A stretch of 64,000 nucleotides of DNA from Syngnathus acus (lineage: Eukaryota > Chordata > Actinopteri > Syngnathiformes > Syngnathidae), in the NCBI RefSeq assembly GCF_901709675.1, contig NC_051096.1:5545001-5609000 (forward strand), written 5' to 3'. Under the pieces are notes generated by a model, which saw only the letters and a program-made list of their open reading frames with translations, did not search any database and was not told the DNA's origin. Shown here piece by piece: positions 48,716 through 61,171 of the stretch. A program made the position numbers and the translations under genes. The number at the start of each line of letters is the position of its first letter. Positions within the stretch are counted from its first letter, which is position 1.

Positions 48716-51400
48716 ATCTTCCCTCTTTGGATGAGGCTTCTGGCTGTCTACCTCAAGCGAGGAGCCCCAAGGCGATTTAGCCTCCAGCAAGTATAGGACA
48801 GAAACGCCATCACTCACTTTGACAGTCAATATCCTGGCAAAGCAGGTGATGATCAATTCTAAATCGAGACATTAGTCACATATTCACCTGAGGCCCATAA
48901 ACTGGATAATCTGGAGATGGAAGTGGTGGCTTGCTGATTTTCAAATAGATGTCAAGAGACACCTTTGCTTATTTCAAGCATTTATTTTCTAAGATATTTT
49001 ATTTGTGTTCTGACATTATTGTACAGTAGTGTCTTGTGACAAACTAAAAATGGCCTCTTTCCAAAAAAGGAAAAAAGCAATACCTCTGGAATGTTGATGA
49101 CAAATCGAAAGTTAAAAAAAACACCCGGGCCTCCAGAAACCAGGAAGCAAGGACCAGCTGATCCCTCTCCACAGAATGAGCCAGTTTCTGCTGCCATGGG
49201 AAACTCAGCCATGACATTCATCTGTCTTTCACAGGTAATTATTTATTCCTATTTGGAGTTATTAATATTGATGACTGATTTATGCATTAAATGTTTGTCT
49301 TTCTGATTGGCTGTTAGCTAGCAACTAAAAAAGCATTATCCAGGAAATTAAACTCAGCTAAAACCTGCTTTTCTTTTTGAGTCTCTAACTTTGATCAAAA
49401 CGCTGGAGAAATCTTCTTTGTTTCTGAAATGAATTGCTTTTTCCTTTGTTCCCCTCCCGGTGAAACGACACATCCATTTCCCTTTCAACAAATGAAAGTA
49501 GCACGATTCTGCGATAAGAATCATCGATCTTGGTCACAGAGGGTGGCTCAGACACATTTGAACATTGGACTGATAAGAGCGGCCTTGTGTCAGAGCTCAG
49601 ATAGCATCGCGTCGTATGCGGTGTGAATTGAGGACTACTTTTTCAAGTCAAAGGATTTCCTCCTTTGTGCACTCTGCCGCACCCTTATGTAATATGTTTG
49701 TGTCAGTTGTAACTGTGAGGCGTCTGGGGGCTTTCTTGATCCAGATGAGTTGTGATATATATTTAAAAAAAAAAAGCTTCTCGTTCATCAATAATGAATC
49801 CAGAGTGAACGCGTCAAAACCCGGCAGACTACACCAGAACAGTTATATAATGCTTAGGCTAAATGCTACGGCCTTTTTCGAAAACGGCCGAGACAGTGAC
49901 GGCTCTCCTGCAGAGCTGGCGCCCTCCCCCCCCCCGATCTTGGCGCCCTTACCCTGCCCGGGTCCTGACATTTTGATGGAGTGCACCGGGGTCTGTGGCG
50001 CTAACAAGCCACCGCTGAGACGTCGCCGCTCATTTGAGCACCGGCAGCCGTCCCGCGGCTTTCAGTGAACCGGGTGATGGATACGGGCACTTTCATCTCA
50101 GCCATTACTTTCACCTTGCTGGCTGGTAATGGTGACCTTTCCCCAAATGTTGTCTAACACTTAGCTAAGTAGTAGCGAGCAAGAATGTGACAATGATGGC
50201 TGGCGGAGTCCACAGGTTGCTCAGACCAAACAAGTCTTGTGTTATGTAATAAAATTTAATACAGTTTTCTTAAGATCACAGCAGAAATTCTACTTTGCAC
50301 ACCAGGTGGAAAGTCGTGCAATTTATTTTTCCCTTCCCATAGATATGATGTGTGTGTGTGGGTGGCAAGATAGTGGGGTAAAAATAAAGCGCAAACAGAA
50401 TGAGTCACCCTTCCCTCAATCCCAGTCTGGTTATAAATAAATCCACGTCGAAACGCGCACATGCATACGCGTCCACACGCGTGGCTGACATTACATAAGC
50501 CTGCGTGGGAGGTGTGACGCCATGCATGTATAATTCATGGATGTGGGACTGAACTCAGGGGGGGAGGTCTTGTACCTCAGCGAGCCCCCAAACTCATCAC
50601 GTATTATTCTCCGTGGGATCTCCATTGCAATTTCGGAGAGTGTGTTAGGTGGAGAGTGAGGTGACGGCTCGTTCAGAAATGACAGCGCTGAGCTATTTGA
50701 AGATGGCAATTTTTTTGGGAGTGAAATTTGACTTGATTTCAAATCTGCATTTAGTGCATTAATGGATCCATGGAGGCGGCAAAGTTATCTATAATGTGCT
50801 CATGACAGTTAATATAGTAAGTGACCCAATGTATTCAGAATCAATGTCCAATTAAGAACTCTAAAATTCTAATCAGAACAATTCGATGGATTTTGTTTTT
50901 TTGGAGCAGGTGCATTGTTAGGTACAGTCTGTTTCCGTTTTGTCCACAAGGGGCGCTAAAGTATTTAAAATAATTCATTTGTTATTGATTTAAAGCAAAA
51001 CAGCATTATAGTGTAATATAATAAAATAAATAAAAATAAAAGCCCACTGAGACATGTAACGTAATGCATCGGGTCCTGGAGACTTGTTTCTTCTGCAAGC
51101 TGGCCTCAGGTCTGTCTTGTCTCAGCCGCTGGCTGTGCACTGCCATGATATTCCCCAGAGCCTGAGCACACAGGGACAAGAGAAGGTTATTAAGTGCTGC
51201 ATGTAACTCATAAATCAGCTGATGGATGAAGCACCAGGGGAGCTGCTTCCGACTCCTCCTCTCCTCCCCGACCAATATGGTATTTTTCCAACAAACCCAG
51301 TCTTTTTTTTTTCTCTCTCTTTTCCCTCCTCCTTTTTTCTTTTTCCAGTTGAAGGTCTTAAAGTAGAAACAATGCAGCTGACGGGTTTTTTCCTTGTGTT

Positions 51401-51425
51401 CCCCCCCCCCCCCCCCCCCCCCCCC
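51401..51425. repeat. C25 homopolymer
   Basis: An uninterrupted run of 25 C. The minus strand could form a G-quadruplex. Similar runs lie at 58388-58406 and about 58471-58480. Confidence 0.9.
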
Positions 51426-52015
51426 TTCCCTGGAAATGTTTTCCAGGCATTTAAAGTGTAAACAAGCAGAAAGACTTTTATGAAGACTTTACATTAAACA
51501 ACTTAATGGTCTGTGGTTAAACTCAACGGACGCCCCATTAGGTACACCCCCGCTCCAGAATATAACTACAAGTGTGACTGGCGCTATATAATTATGCTAT
51601 ATTTGGAATCAGGCCTCTTCCAATTGATTGCAGCTAAAAATGCATATATCGGATATTCGGATGGAACGTCAATGCAATCAATCACGATTAATATATATGT
51701 TCAATTTCCTTTTTGCGACTTGCACTCATCTGAAAATGTCGTGCCAACAGGCTCTTGTCATATAAGCATTTTCCCTTATTAGTGAAACCAGGCCTTCCTA
51801 AGAGCAGGAATTTTCCTCCCTGTGGTCACGTCACTGGAAATGTTGACACTAAGGCTGCTCCAAAAAAAAAAGAGACTCTTCTGCTTCAGGAGCCAGAATT
51901 CCAGTCTCCTCTTCCTCATCCTTCCTTCCCTCCTGTGATGACAATGATGATATATCATCAGTCATTCACCAAACGGCAAACATGTAAATGGTTGTCGGCC
52001 TTTTTTTTTTTTTTT

Positions 52016-52180
52016 GACCGTGACTCATCTGCCTCACAGTTCTCGGTTTGAAATTGTCTCGAGGTGTGAATCTGAGTGTGAATGGTTTGTTTAAAATTGC
52101 CCGTCTCCAGCTGGCCCGTGAACCTAATGAGGCCAAGCACCATGGAAATGGAATGGGCTGATGTGGGTCAACTGGGGACA
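52016..52180. mobile_element. Diverged fish interspersed repeat (5' and middle part)
   Basis: CATCTGCCTCACAGTTCTCG, followed by GTGTGAATCTGAGTGTGAAT and GGTTTGTTT, matches the widespread fish repeat that contains 'ATCTGCCTCACAGTTCTG' and 'GTGTGAATGTGAGTGTGAATGG'. It is heavily diverged and lacks clear ends. Confidence 0.55.
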
Positions 52181-53649
52181 CTAAAATAAAAGGACTACAT
52201 TTTTTCCTAAAAGCAAAGTTTAAATGTCTGGAATCAAGCAATTGGGCTAAAACGGGATTACCTCAGCTCCATTTTTCCGAGTAATGCCGCATTTAAGGTT
52301 GGCATTGGAGGAAAAGTGATTTTCTTTGTGTTGGGCACTTGATTCTTCCATTTGGTGTAGTCAATAAACTTCTTCCATTTTTGCTCTACTTATTGAGTAG
52401 CTTTCAGTATTAAACCGGAGAGTGTAATCTCATTTAAACCAACAAAAATGCATGAATTGGTAATAGCTTTTCTTTTAACTGCAATAATGGCAGCAATGTT
52501 ATCAACCTTGACTTTTAAATGCTTTCCATCATTCTAGCATTTTTTTATTCTATGTGAACACTTAAGTTTTGACTTTCTTTTCTTTAAACCTCCCCAGCCA
52601 TGTAATTGGGGAATGTACTGCGCATCAGTATTTGTGTGTGTTTGAGGGGGTCGACTTGGGGGGGAGGAGTCTTGAGTATTACCAAGGCAACAGCCTCAGT
52701 TATGTAACATCATATGGTGTTGTGAAAACAAGGCATCATGCAACGTGTTCCCCACAGCATGGATGGAACAAAAAAAAAAGCTCTAATGCTTCAGTGAGTT
52801 CAATTTGAATCTGCAATCATTTTCAGTCTTGTCACAAATCCAGAAGTGCCAAAGCTAGAAATATATATTTTTTAATTAACCCCCCCCACACACAGATTAT
52901 ATATTGCACTCTTCTGTCCCCCTTGCAGTGCTTTTTTTTCCAGAACTGTAAATGATAAAACCATCTCCGCTATTGTGTGTGGGCGTGCAGATAGCATGAG
53001 GACGGGGAGGCAAAAACAAAACCCACATGTTTCCTCACTAACAAACCCGCCGCAACAACTGCTGTCATTTTATTATATTCGATTACATTTGAGGTCGACA
53101 CAAGCGTCGTCATCGACACGCCTCATTACAAAATCAGCATCCGCTACTTGTTCCAACACTTGCAAAATAAAAATAAAAAGTTTCTCCATTCAAATGAGCT
53201 ATTTCAAGTCGTCGTTGCTGAAGCAGGTGAGTCATAAAGTGCAAAGTGAGCCAGGAGTCCCACTCTGCAGTCTGCAGGATGCCTGTAATGCGACAGTGGG
53301 TGGCTGTCACACAATCACTTATTAATGGTAATGCTTTACTGCGGTACTGTTACGTTTGTATTTCTCACAATTTAAGAGTACAATAAATATTTAAAAATAT
53401 CTGTTTCAATAACCATTGGATCACAATGAAGCGTCACTTGAATCATCGCTGGTGAAGCTGAGGACTAACGTGTAAAATAGATTTTTGATATTTACACCTA
53501 TTTCGCAAGAGCCCATACTGTTGAGCAAAAAATAGTCTGACCTTTAGAGTTCTGTGATGAACCAACTCATGGGGGGGGGGTATAAAGAAGGAGTATGGGC
53601 AGAGGATGAAAATAAAAACATTACATCATGATGCCAAAAGGGGGGGAGG

Positions 53650-53850
53650 CACAGTGGTCCTGTGTTTAATCCTGGACTGGACTTTCTATTTGGGGATTTT
53701 GGGTGGATGAGGTAGACTTTGTTATTCCTGTCCTTAGTCTACTCGGTTAATTAGGAGTCTAAAATATCCATAGATGTTATTTATGTAACCTAGGCAGTTG
53801 CACCTCTCATCCCAAATCAGGAGAGGCTCCAGCTCACCCTTGACCCAAAC
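53650..53850. mobile_element. Diverged fish interspersed repeat (nearly full length)
   Basis: It begins GGCACAGTGGTCCTGTGTTT and continues through GGTTAATTAGGAGTCTAAAA to GAGAGGCTCCAGCTCACCC, in the same order as the common fish repeat (GGCACGGTGG...GGTTAATT...ACTCTAAA...GGCTCCAGC). It is an old copy, with many substitutions and deletions. Confidence 0.55.
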
Positions 53851-54510
53851 AATACAGACCATTTCATCATGTTTATAAACAATCTGTGTGATATCTATCT
53901 CGTTTCATCTTATGCAAATCCTCATTATGACTTTAAAATGCAATGAATACCCAAATGTTGACTTAAAAATCCATATGAAAGGCCCTAGTTTCTTTGCATA
54001 CAGAAAGCAACAACTTGGACAGATCGCAGCTAATTTCTTTTTTGTTCCGTCTATTATTGAACACTACTGCTTATTTGGAATCGACTGCATGCATTTTCCT
54101 CCAGGTAACGCTGGCAGAATGGCCCGCTGTTGTGTCCCTGCTGCGGGTTAGTGCATGGGAAAGCCCGGGCGGTGGTGGCGGAGGGGCACAACGTGACCTG
54201 ACAACAAGGAACCTCCGGGAAAACCGTCAATCCTAAACTATGCACCGAGGAGAGAGAGGATGAGGCTCCGTCAAGGGGGTGTACGTATAACGACATGTCA
54301 CTGTGGCTCCACGCGTGGACGAGATACGCGTGCTTTTATGGCTCATGTATAACCTTTATTGAGACTGTCTTGTACTTAACACAGATAAGAACAATGGGCG
54401 AGCATTAGGTTCAGCGAGTGGGTTGAAGTCACGGGCGCTGCGGCCATCGCGAACCTCCCGCTGGCTCTGGAGGACACCCCGTGACTGGGAGGCGGAGAAG
54501 GGACCCCCGA

Positions 54511-54518
54511 TGACGTCA
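54511..54518. promoter_or_regulatory. hivep1: Perfect CRE palindrome upstream of HIVEP1
   Basis: TGACGTCA lies about 2 kb upstream of the HIVEP1 coding exon in a GC-richer stretch. It may belong to the HIVEP1 promoter, but the start site is not defined. Confidence 0.35.
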
Positions 54519-56418
54519 GTGGGCCTGTCTGTTTCCTGCAATAGAAAGTGAGGGAGAAGGTGAAGAGAGAAATCCGGAGCTGAAGCACATCTTTCGTCGT
54601 TTTAAAGGTGCGTTACAATTATTAGCTTAACAACTCCCGTGAGTATAAATAAAGCAACTCAAATCGCGCTTGTTTATTTTCCCTCTGCGTGTGTGAGAGA
54701 CGCTGCACGGGTGGGTTTCTACTCTCTCGTGTTACAGGTTGCTTTACTCTTTCAAAGCTGCTGTCTATTGCGGTCTCGTCATGCGTGTCTCCGACATTAA
54801 AGTTCACTTGCAAGCTAAACTGTTCATGATGTCCCGACGAGTGCAATTGACTGGCGCGTGGTTGACCACGACAGTAACTTAACTCCTCATTGTGCTTTTT
54901 TTTTTTTTTTTTTTGCACTCTAAGATTCTTGCTATTTCCGCCCCTTCAGTCGCTTGCTTGTGCAGGGTTGCGTATGTCGATATTGTGTAAACGTGCATGC
55001 GTGTACGTGGGTTTTGTTGTCTGAAGGGAAGTGTTCCATTTAGCTGTTGCAGCGACAGCGAGGGGTTTTCCCTGGCTCCTCCCTCTCTTGCAGGGCGTTC
55101 ACGTGTTGCAACGAAATGCGCGTTTCCCCCATGCATCGCTTTGGCTCGCCTCATCCCATTGCTGTATTTAGCAAAAAAAAAAAAGAGTAGGGGGGGGGGG
55201 GGGTGATATCTCAAAGTGTTTTACACAACTCCCCTCGAAACGTGCATCTCCAAATTGCCACGCACGCTCATTCATCGCAGTGCGCACAATTGCACATGTC
55301 CTTATTTTACACAATGGCTCTGATGGGTCCACGGGCGTGCGTGTTGATTCCAGTCAGGTGTGTTGCAACCAGAAGCGTTCGGGTATTTCAAGCGTGATGG
55401 TGTTTTTCTCGGGTTAGCATCAGGGTGTTTCCTCAAACATCACGCACGCCACACGCACGAAGGAGAGGGAGCGCAGAGAGAGAGAAGAGGATAGTCTTGC
55501 AGATAGACAGGACATACTGACAGGCGTGCACGTCTCTCGCCGTCGTCGAACCTGCTCTGGAGAATTCCAAGTGTGCACCCAGGTGAGAGGCTCGTCGTGC
55601 GGCAGGCAATGCATGGACACAAACGTGGTTGTATGCGGGCAGATGATGCAGCCAACAGTGCTGTTCTCTCTCATCCGATGATGTCATTGCTCTGGCGCCA
55701 CATGTAGCAAGTGTATGGAGAAAAAGCATCCACTTGTAGTAAGTGTTATGCAATAACGGCGCAGGGCAAACAAAGGAGGCTTCTTCAAGCAATGCTGCTC
55801 ACTGCAACGTGCAGGTGTTGATATGGCTCGCTTGGACTTGAGAAGGATAATGTAAGGGGAAAGAAAGCAGCAACATGCCATTTATTGACAATATGTTACC
55901 TGCTTTTTTTTTTAGCCCGGATCCCTCCGATGCAGGCGGAAACACATTTTGCGGCTATATACACGGAACTTCCATCCCTAAATCTAAAGCTGACCATTAT
56001 TATATAATATATTTCCCCAATGGTTTTTAAGTTGCATGGCTTAGCTGTCCTGTGAACTTAAAACATGGGCACACATGTGATGCTTGTCCTCCGAGCCACC
56101 CTGAGCATTCGTTGCAAGAGCGCATAGAGCTTTTATTGTTTGCATCTTTCATCAGCCGAGGACAGCAACCCGCATGTCAATCGGGTTTTTTTTTTTTGGG
56201 TGAAAACTCCAAAGGGCAGGTTGCATCTGATGCAGATCCGAGGTGGTGTACTCATGTGATCACAGAGGACCTCTGAGAAGCCAGGACACCTGTTTGAGGA
56301 AGAACCTCAATCAAGTGCTCTGTCCTAGACTAGCAGCTGCCAAGTGACAGAATACAAGGCCGGCATAGTGCGGCTTTTCTGCTCAACTCATTCGAACGTG
56401 TTTTTTTTGTTGTTGCAG

Positions 56419-56499
56419 ATGTATGCAGACGAGCACGCCGCATGTCGCAAGTCCTCCGACAGTAGCGCCCAGTTTTCCCAGGATGCACTTGTGAACTGA
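56419..56499 (+). promoter_or_regulatory. hivep1: uORF in the HIVEP1 5' UTR
   Basis: The exon begins directly after the acceptor TTGTTGTTGCAG with ATGTATGCAG. This ATG opens a 26-codon frame that is in register with HIVEP1 but stops at TGA (56497-56499), nine nt before the HIVEP1 ATG. Confidence 0.55.
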
Positions 56500-56508
56500 G
56501 GAGGAAAG

Positions 56509-56548
56509 ATGCCGCGTACCAAGCAGAACAACCCCAAGAATCTAAAAG
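56509..56548 (+). CDS. hivep1: HIVEP1, first coding exon (gene continues beyond the window)
   Basis: ATG at 56509 encodes MPRTKQNNPKNLK and ends in phase 1 at the donor G/GTGGGAATG. Human HIVEP1 starts MPRTKQIHPRNLR with the next codon also beginning with G, so sequence, exon length and phase all agree. HIVEP1 (ZAS1, PRDII-BF1) is a very large nuclear zinc-finger protein with two C2H2 pairs that binds kappa-B-like enhancer sites. Those domains lie in later exons not contained here. The acceptor upstream is at 56418/56419. Position next to TMEM170B matches the human 6p24 order and supports HIVEP1 over HIVEP2 and HIVEP3, whose N termini differ. Confidence 0.85.
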
Positions 56549-59500
56549 GTGGGAATGTCATGAACGAGTCAGTTACTCTGTAAATTGTTTTAAAAAATAT
56601 ATATATATTATTGTTCTGGAAGATGTATCACTTTCAGGACAGGGAGATGAATCGGGTAATTCTTGCCAGCATCTTGCCAGCCGTTGGCTGAAAGAAGTCG
56701 TGTGTTAGGTTGTGAACTGACAGATTCATGTGTCAACAGACGTTTGCCGTTCACAGATCTGGGCATTGGTAGCGTTGCATGCTGGGGTGTGAAAAGATGC
56801 CACGCTTGATCTGGACGGCAAATTTCCATGATGCCTCTGAGCACCTTTTGTTGATTTGAATCGGACGCGATTATTTGGTGGAGTGAAGCCGAGAATTATT
56901 TTTTTCCCTCTTTCCCGCTGCTTTTTTTTTTTTTAAATCAGCATTTTCTTGCTGAGGTCCATTAGAAGCCTTACCTTCATTAAGCAGAAAACACAAATGG
57001 CGTGCTGTCACATGCGCAAATGTGGAAAATGTCTTTTCCTGGAACCTCTCAGAACGCTTCTCACACTCCCCGCCAACGCCGTCACATGATTCTTGTCTCC
57101 ATGTTTGAAGAACAAACTTATTTTGACCAACACAACTGGCCCAAGAAGGTCACCATATAGAAATTAATCCTCTAAATGTTTTGAAATCACTTTTTTGAAG
57201 GAGGAGGCTAACTGGTGTAAAATAACAAATGTATTTATCATTATTTATAATTTATATTTTTTTATTATTATTTATAATAGTTTCTTTTTAAATTATTTAT
57301 TTAATCTATTTTTTAAAGTAATTTTTTTAAATTAATTAATTAGAACAAGATTTTTTTTTTTCCCTCCCCAGATATGTATGTATAAATCGCGGCCTCTCCG
57401 ACTTTGAGCATACTGATAGTAACTACTACTGAGTGAGCACGCCAGTTCCTAGTTATAGGACAAATCCTGCTGTGTCTGGCAGCTGGTAAGTGGTTTCATA
57501 AACCACGGGGGACGCGATGGGCCAGACCACATAAATTCAAGTTGCACTTATATGAAACGTAATAGTCTTATGAAATCACTTTCCTATTGGAATCTATCTG
57601 CCGCAGGTCTGCATGGCTGTGAAAGTTACGCAACAGTTGCTCCTTTCGTTTCCTTCGATAATAACCTTTGGCTGGTGTGTGTGTTGTCGAGTTGTTTGAA
57701 TTAATCGACAGGAAGTCGAATAATGACGCGATAGCTGCGACTGGGGAATGTGGGTGTCTGTCAAGTCTGCCGTGGGAATTGCTTTTCACAATTTGGAAAC
57801 CGGGATTGATCGGTCGAATCTGGTGGAGTTTGTGACCTGTGCACAATTGGCGGATTGGATGGAACGTTGTCTGTTGTTTTATTTTTTTGATGAATCCTCT
57901 GGTTACTTTAGCAGAGCATTCTTGGCTCTATTTCGGAGCGAATCATAATAAACGATCACATATTGTAAACACAGGCAAGGGGGGGGGGGGGTGTCCGCTG
58001 AGTTTGACCGTGCATTCTTAGGTTCCTTTTTGTTTTCTTTCCTAAGGAAGGAAAATCCGCGACAAAGGAGACTTTTGCAATCAGTGGTGAGTTTAGCTGA
58101 ACAATGCAAAGATGAACTGCAGGGAGTGATTCATATTTGTTTACATGGTAAACAATATCAAGATTTCAGCACTTTTTTTTTTTTCTGTGCAGTGAGTAAT
58201 TTGAATGAAAACAAGCCATTAACTTTTTATACGATTTCCCACCAAATTTGCATTTGAGCATTTCAAACTTTACAAGCCTAGAAGCAGATGTGGCAAAAAC
58301 GCAGCAGCTCAATATTATTATCCGTGTATTTTTCCTTTATGACGTACTTTGCGGGTAACAATGCAGAAATTTTGGAACTCCCGCAAACCCCCCCCCCCCC
58401 CCCCCCTTCTTGTTTACTTTTGTCAAACAGCTGGTCTCTAAGCAGCTCAAGCCAAACACCCAGTGGTTTCCCCCCCCCCCTTCAGACAGAATATCTCTCT
58501 TTCTTTTTCTCTCTGTGGACATTAGCAGCAACACTTAGCTCATAGCTGGCAGGCAAACATTAAGTGGGTGATATAAATGTTTCCCAAAAATGAACACAAC
58601 AAACACGCAGGCCCTTGAACGAAATTCCACTTAAAGTGACAAATTTGTGCTGCTAGCTTTTTTTTCTTCTTTTTTTTTAATTTTCATGCAGATTTTTTTC
58701 CATCGTGTGAAAACTCTGGAGAGTCACTTTTAGGGATGTGATTCTAAAAAAAGCAGACACCTAGTCTGGTCACATTCTAACTTGAGCCTGTGACCTGAAT
58801 GTCAGTGGGGATGTGGTTCAGGTCAGCCTGGGTGGTCTGTGTTTTTCCAGACCTGCTGAATGCTTCTTTCATTCTGGAAAGTCAAAGTTAGAACATCTCT
58901 GTCATAAATGGTGGGCGAGGGAGGGGCAGGTGGATTTTGTTTATGATGGCGTAAGTTGCATTTTCACATATAGGCAGACTTCAAATATCAACTCTGTGGT
59001 GTTTGTCATACGCCTGTGCAATGTTTTTTTTTTTGCGTCCCTGAAAATGTACGCGGACTTTTTGTTGTTGTTTACGGAACGAACTGTGCATGCCCCGCTT
59101 GTCGTATAAAAAGTTTCTTCTGGGCTGGACTCAGCTTTAGCCTGCTGTGTGATGAATGCCCAACAACTGCTGTTAAACGTGGAAAATATTCACCCCTGTA
59201 AAGCCGAACGCAGACGCTGAGATTGCTCAAAAGTATACATGTCGATAAATAAATTGCGTTTTACTTCACTAATCTTATTTAAATGCTTCGCAACAACAGT
59301 GCAGGTCATAAGGTTCCGGCCGAGTAATTTTCCACAACTTTTGCTGTTAATGGTTAACTTTTTGCTGACCATGGCGAAATAATCGGTTCAGTCCACTCCG
59401 GTGGAAAGTCTGAGGTTGAACACAACCTGTTTAGGGATTTCGAAATATTGTTATGAGAGGAAATCATCGCAAAATGTTTATTAAAGGGTGCAGGCATTGT

Positions 59501-61147
59501 GAATTGTCATGCAAGTGTAAAAATAAGTCAACCACACATTAATGACAAATTTTTTTTATTGTATGTATTATTATACTTAATCATATTTATTTAATATTCA
59601 ATAATATGTCAACAGAACTTTAGTCTGGGCATTTTTTTTTTTTTAAACTCAACAAATCAGGTCAATCAATTAAGTAAACAAACATTTGGCTTATGCAAAC
59701 ACGCTTAGCCAGGGAAGGGAAGGAGTTAATAGGTTGGCCTTGTTGAATGGATTTTTGACATGTTGTGTCATGCTCAGGCAGCCAAACCAGTGTTTCCGTA
59801 CGGGCCCTTCAAATTACAGTGTGCGAATGCAGCACCGTTCACACAAAGGGAAGTTCTCTCCCAGAGGCAGGAATAAACCTGAGTTTTGGCAACAGTAACT
59901 ACAACAGACAGGCAGAAACTTGTTTGGGGAAGTCGGCTCCGAGCCGGACGTATAAGCTCACAAAAGCTTTCACTTTGAGATATGCAAAGCGAGGGAGTTG
60001 CTGGAATTTACATGGCCAGATTATTTGAGTACATGAAACTGAGCATGGTGGAAATGTGGGTTAATGTCTCCTCATTCTTATTCACGGAAGTGAAAGAGAA
60101 CCGAATTATTTAACAGAACAGTAAATTTGAGCACACACCCCACCCCTTTTTTTAATTTTCTTTAATCAATTGGGATTTTTAAATGGGAGTTGCCCGCTAT
60201 TCACAATTAAGGTGACCGCCGCCCATATTTTGAACAGCTGAGCAAATGTTCATTCTTTTTAGATTGAGTCACAATTTGTAATCAACAAGTTCGACACAAT
60301 TTCAACTATACCAACAAATATATGTATTTGAAAAATAATTCCTCATGTGTTCTCTGTGTGTGATATTTTGCCAAGTGTGAAAACTGATTTTTTTTTTTTT
60401 AAGAATTATTCAAGAAGAGCGAGTTTGTTCTCTCAGGCATGAATGCAGTGAGGTGACCTGTCAGGTCAGTGTGTGTGTGTTTGTGTGTTGTGTGTGTGTG
60501 TCCTTGGCTTCCTCGCGGGTGAGTAACAAAGCATTGCGGCCCAGTCAGTCAAATTATTCGGCTTAAACTTTTCAAAGTGAAGCATTAGTGAAGGGCTCAA
60601 GGCGAGCCGAGTCAAATTGGAGCTAACGAACGGTGACCTTCTCATTCTTATTAGTCCCGTATGCACACGCACGACCCTCCTCCCTCCCCAGGTGAGCTGC
60701 TCCCGCCCGGAGAGCCACTTCCTGGAAACTGGACCCGCATTGATGTTGGCAACTCACAAAGGTGAGCGCCGGCGTAGGAGTCGGAATGATGAGGGGAAAA
60801 TGGAGTTGGGAGCCAAACAGGATTTGTCCGCGCTGACGTCAGCAAAGAGGCTGAGTGTAGCGGAAGAAAATCTCCCCGCGGTGCCGTGCCGGGACTGGAT
60901 GTCGCATTATTTGGACATGTGTGTGCGTGACACATTGAAGGGGTCATAGTTCAGAGAAATACCTATACAAAAACTTTCTCTGTTAGATTGAAGCGGCTGA
61001 ATCCAAGGTTGGAGAGGGAAAGGGGGGGGGATTTTTTTTCTGATTGAGGGGAAAAAGTGAGGTGAGCTAGCTAGAGGTAAACAAAAAAAAAAGTTTCCAA
61101 AATAAATAGAGCAGTAAAGCTAGCGCCGGAAACCCTTAAAAGGGTGA

Positions 61148-61171
61148 TTGTGTGTGTGTGTGTGTGTGTGT
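61148..61171. repeat. (GT)n microsatellite
   Basis: About twelve GT units without interruption. A compound GT tract also lies at about 60471-60500. Confidence 0.9.

Larger units (their letters stand above)
47241..56418. other. TMEM170B-HIVEP1 intergenic region
   Basis: No coding exon was recognised, including any of ADTRP, which lies here in human. Contents include a T run at about 47770-47789, a tandem repeat at 48414-48569, a CTCF-like motif at 48701-48715, a C25 run at 51401-51425, two diverged fish repeats (52016-52180 and 53650-53850), a perfect CRE at 54511-54518 and a donor-like CCCAG/GTGAGA at 55582. The 54.4-55.6 kb interval is GC-richer and is the most likely place for the HIVEP1 promoter and first noncoding exon. 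Confidence 0.45.

Noticed and set aside
49616-50068. Plus-strand frame of 150 codons
   Set aside because: It includes poly-A and poly-C derived K and P runs and matches nothing known. No convincing start or splice context was seen.
55433-55792. Minus-strand overlapping frames of 119 and 84 codons
   Set aside because: They lie in simple-sequence, purine-rich DNA likely to be the HIVEP1 leader on the other strand. Composition is not protein-like.
60617-60949. Plus-strand frame of 110 codons in HIVEP1 intron 1
   Set aside because: Not recognisable as a HIVEP1 continuation as a whole. Only the inner splice-bounded part (60692-60761) deserved mention.
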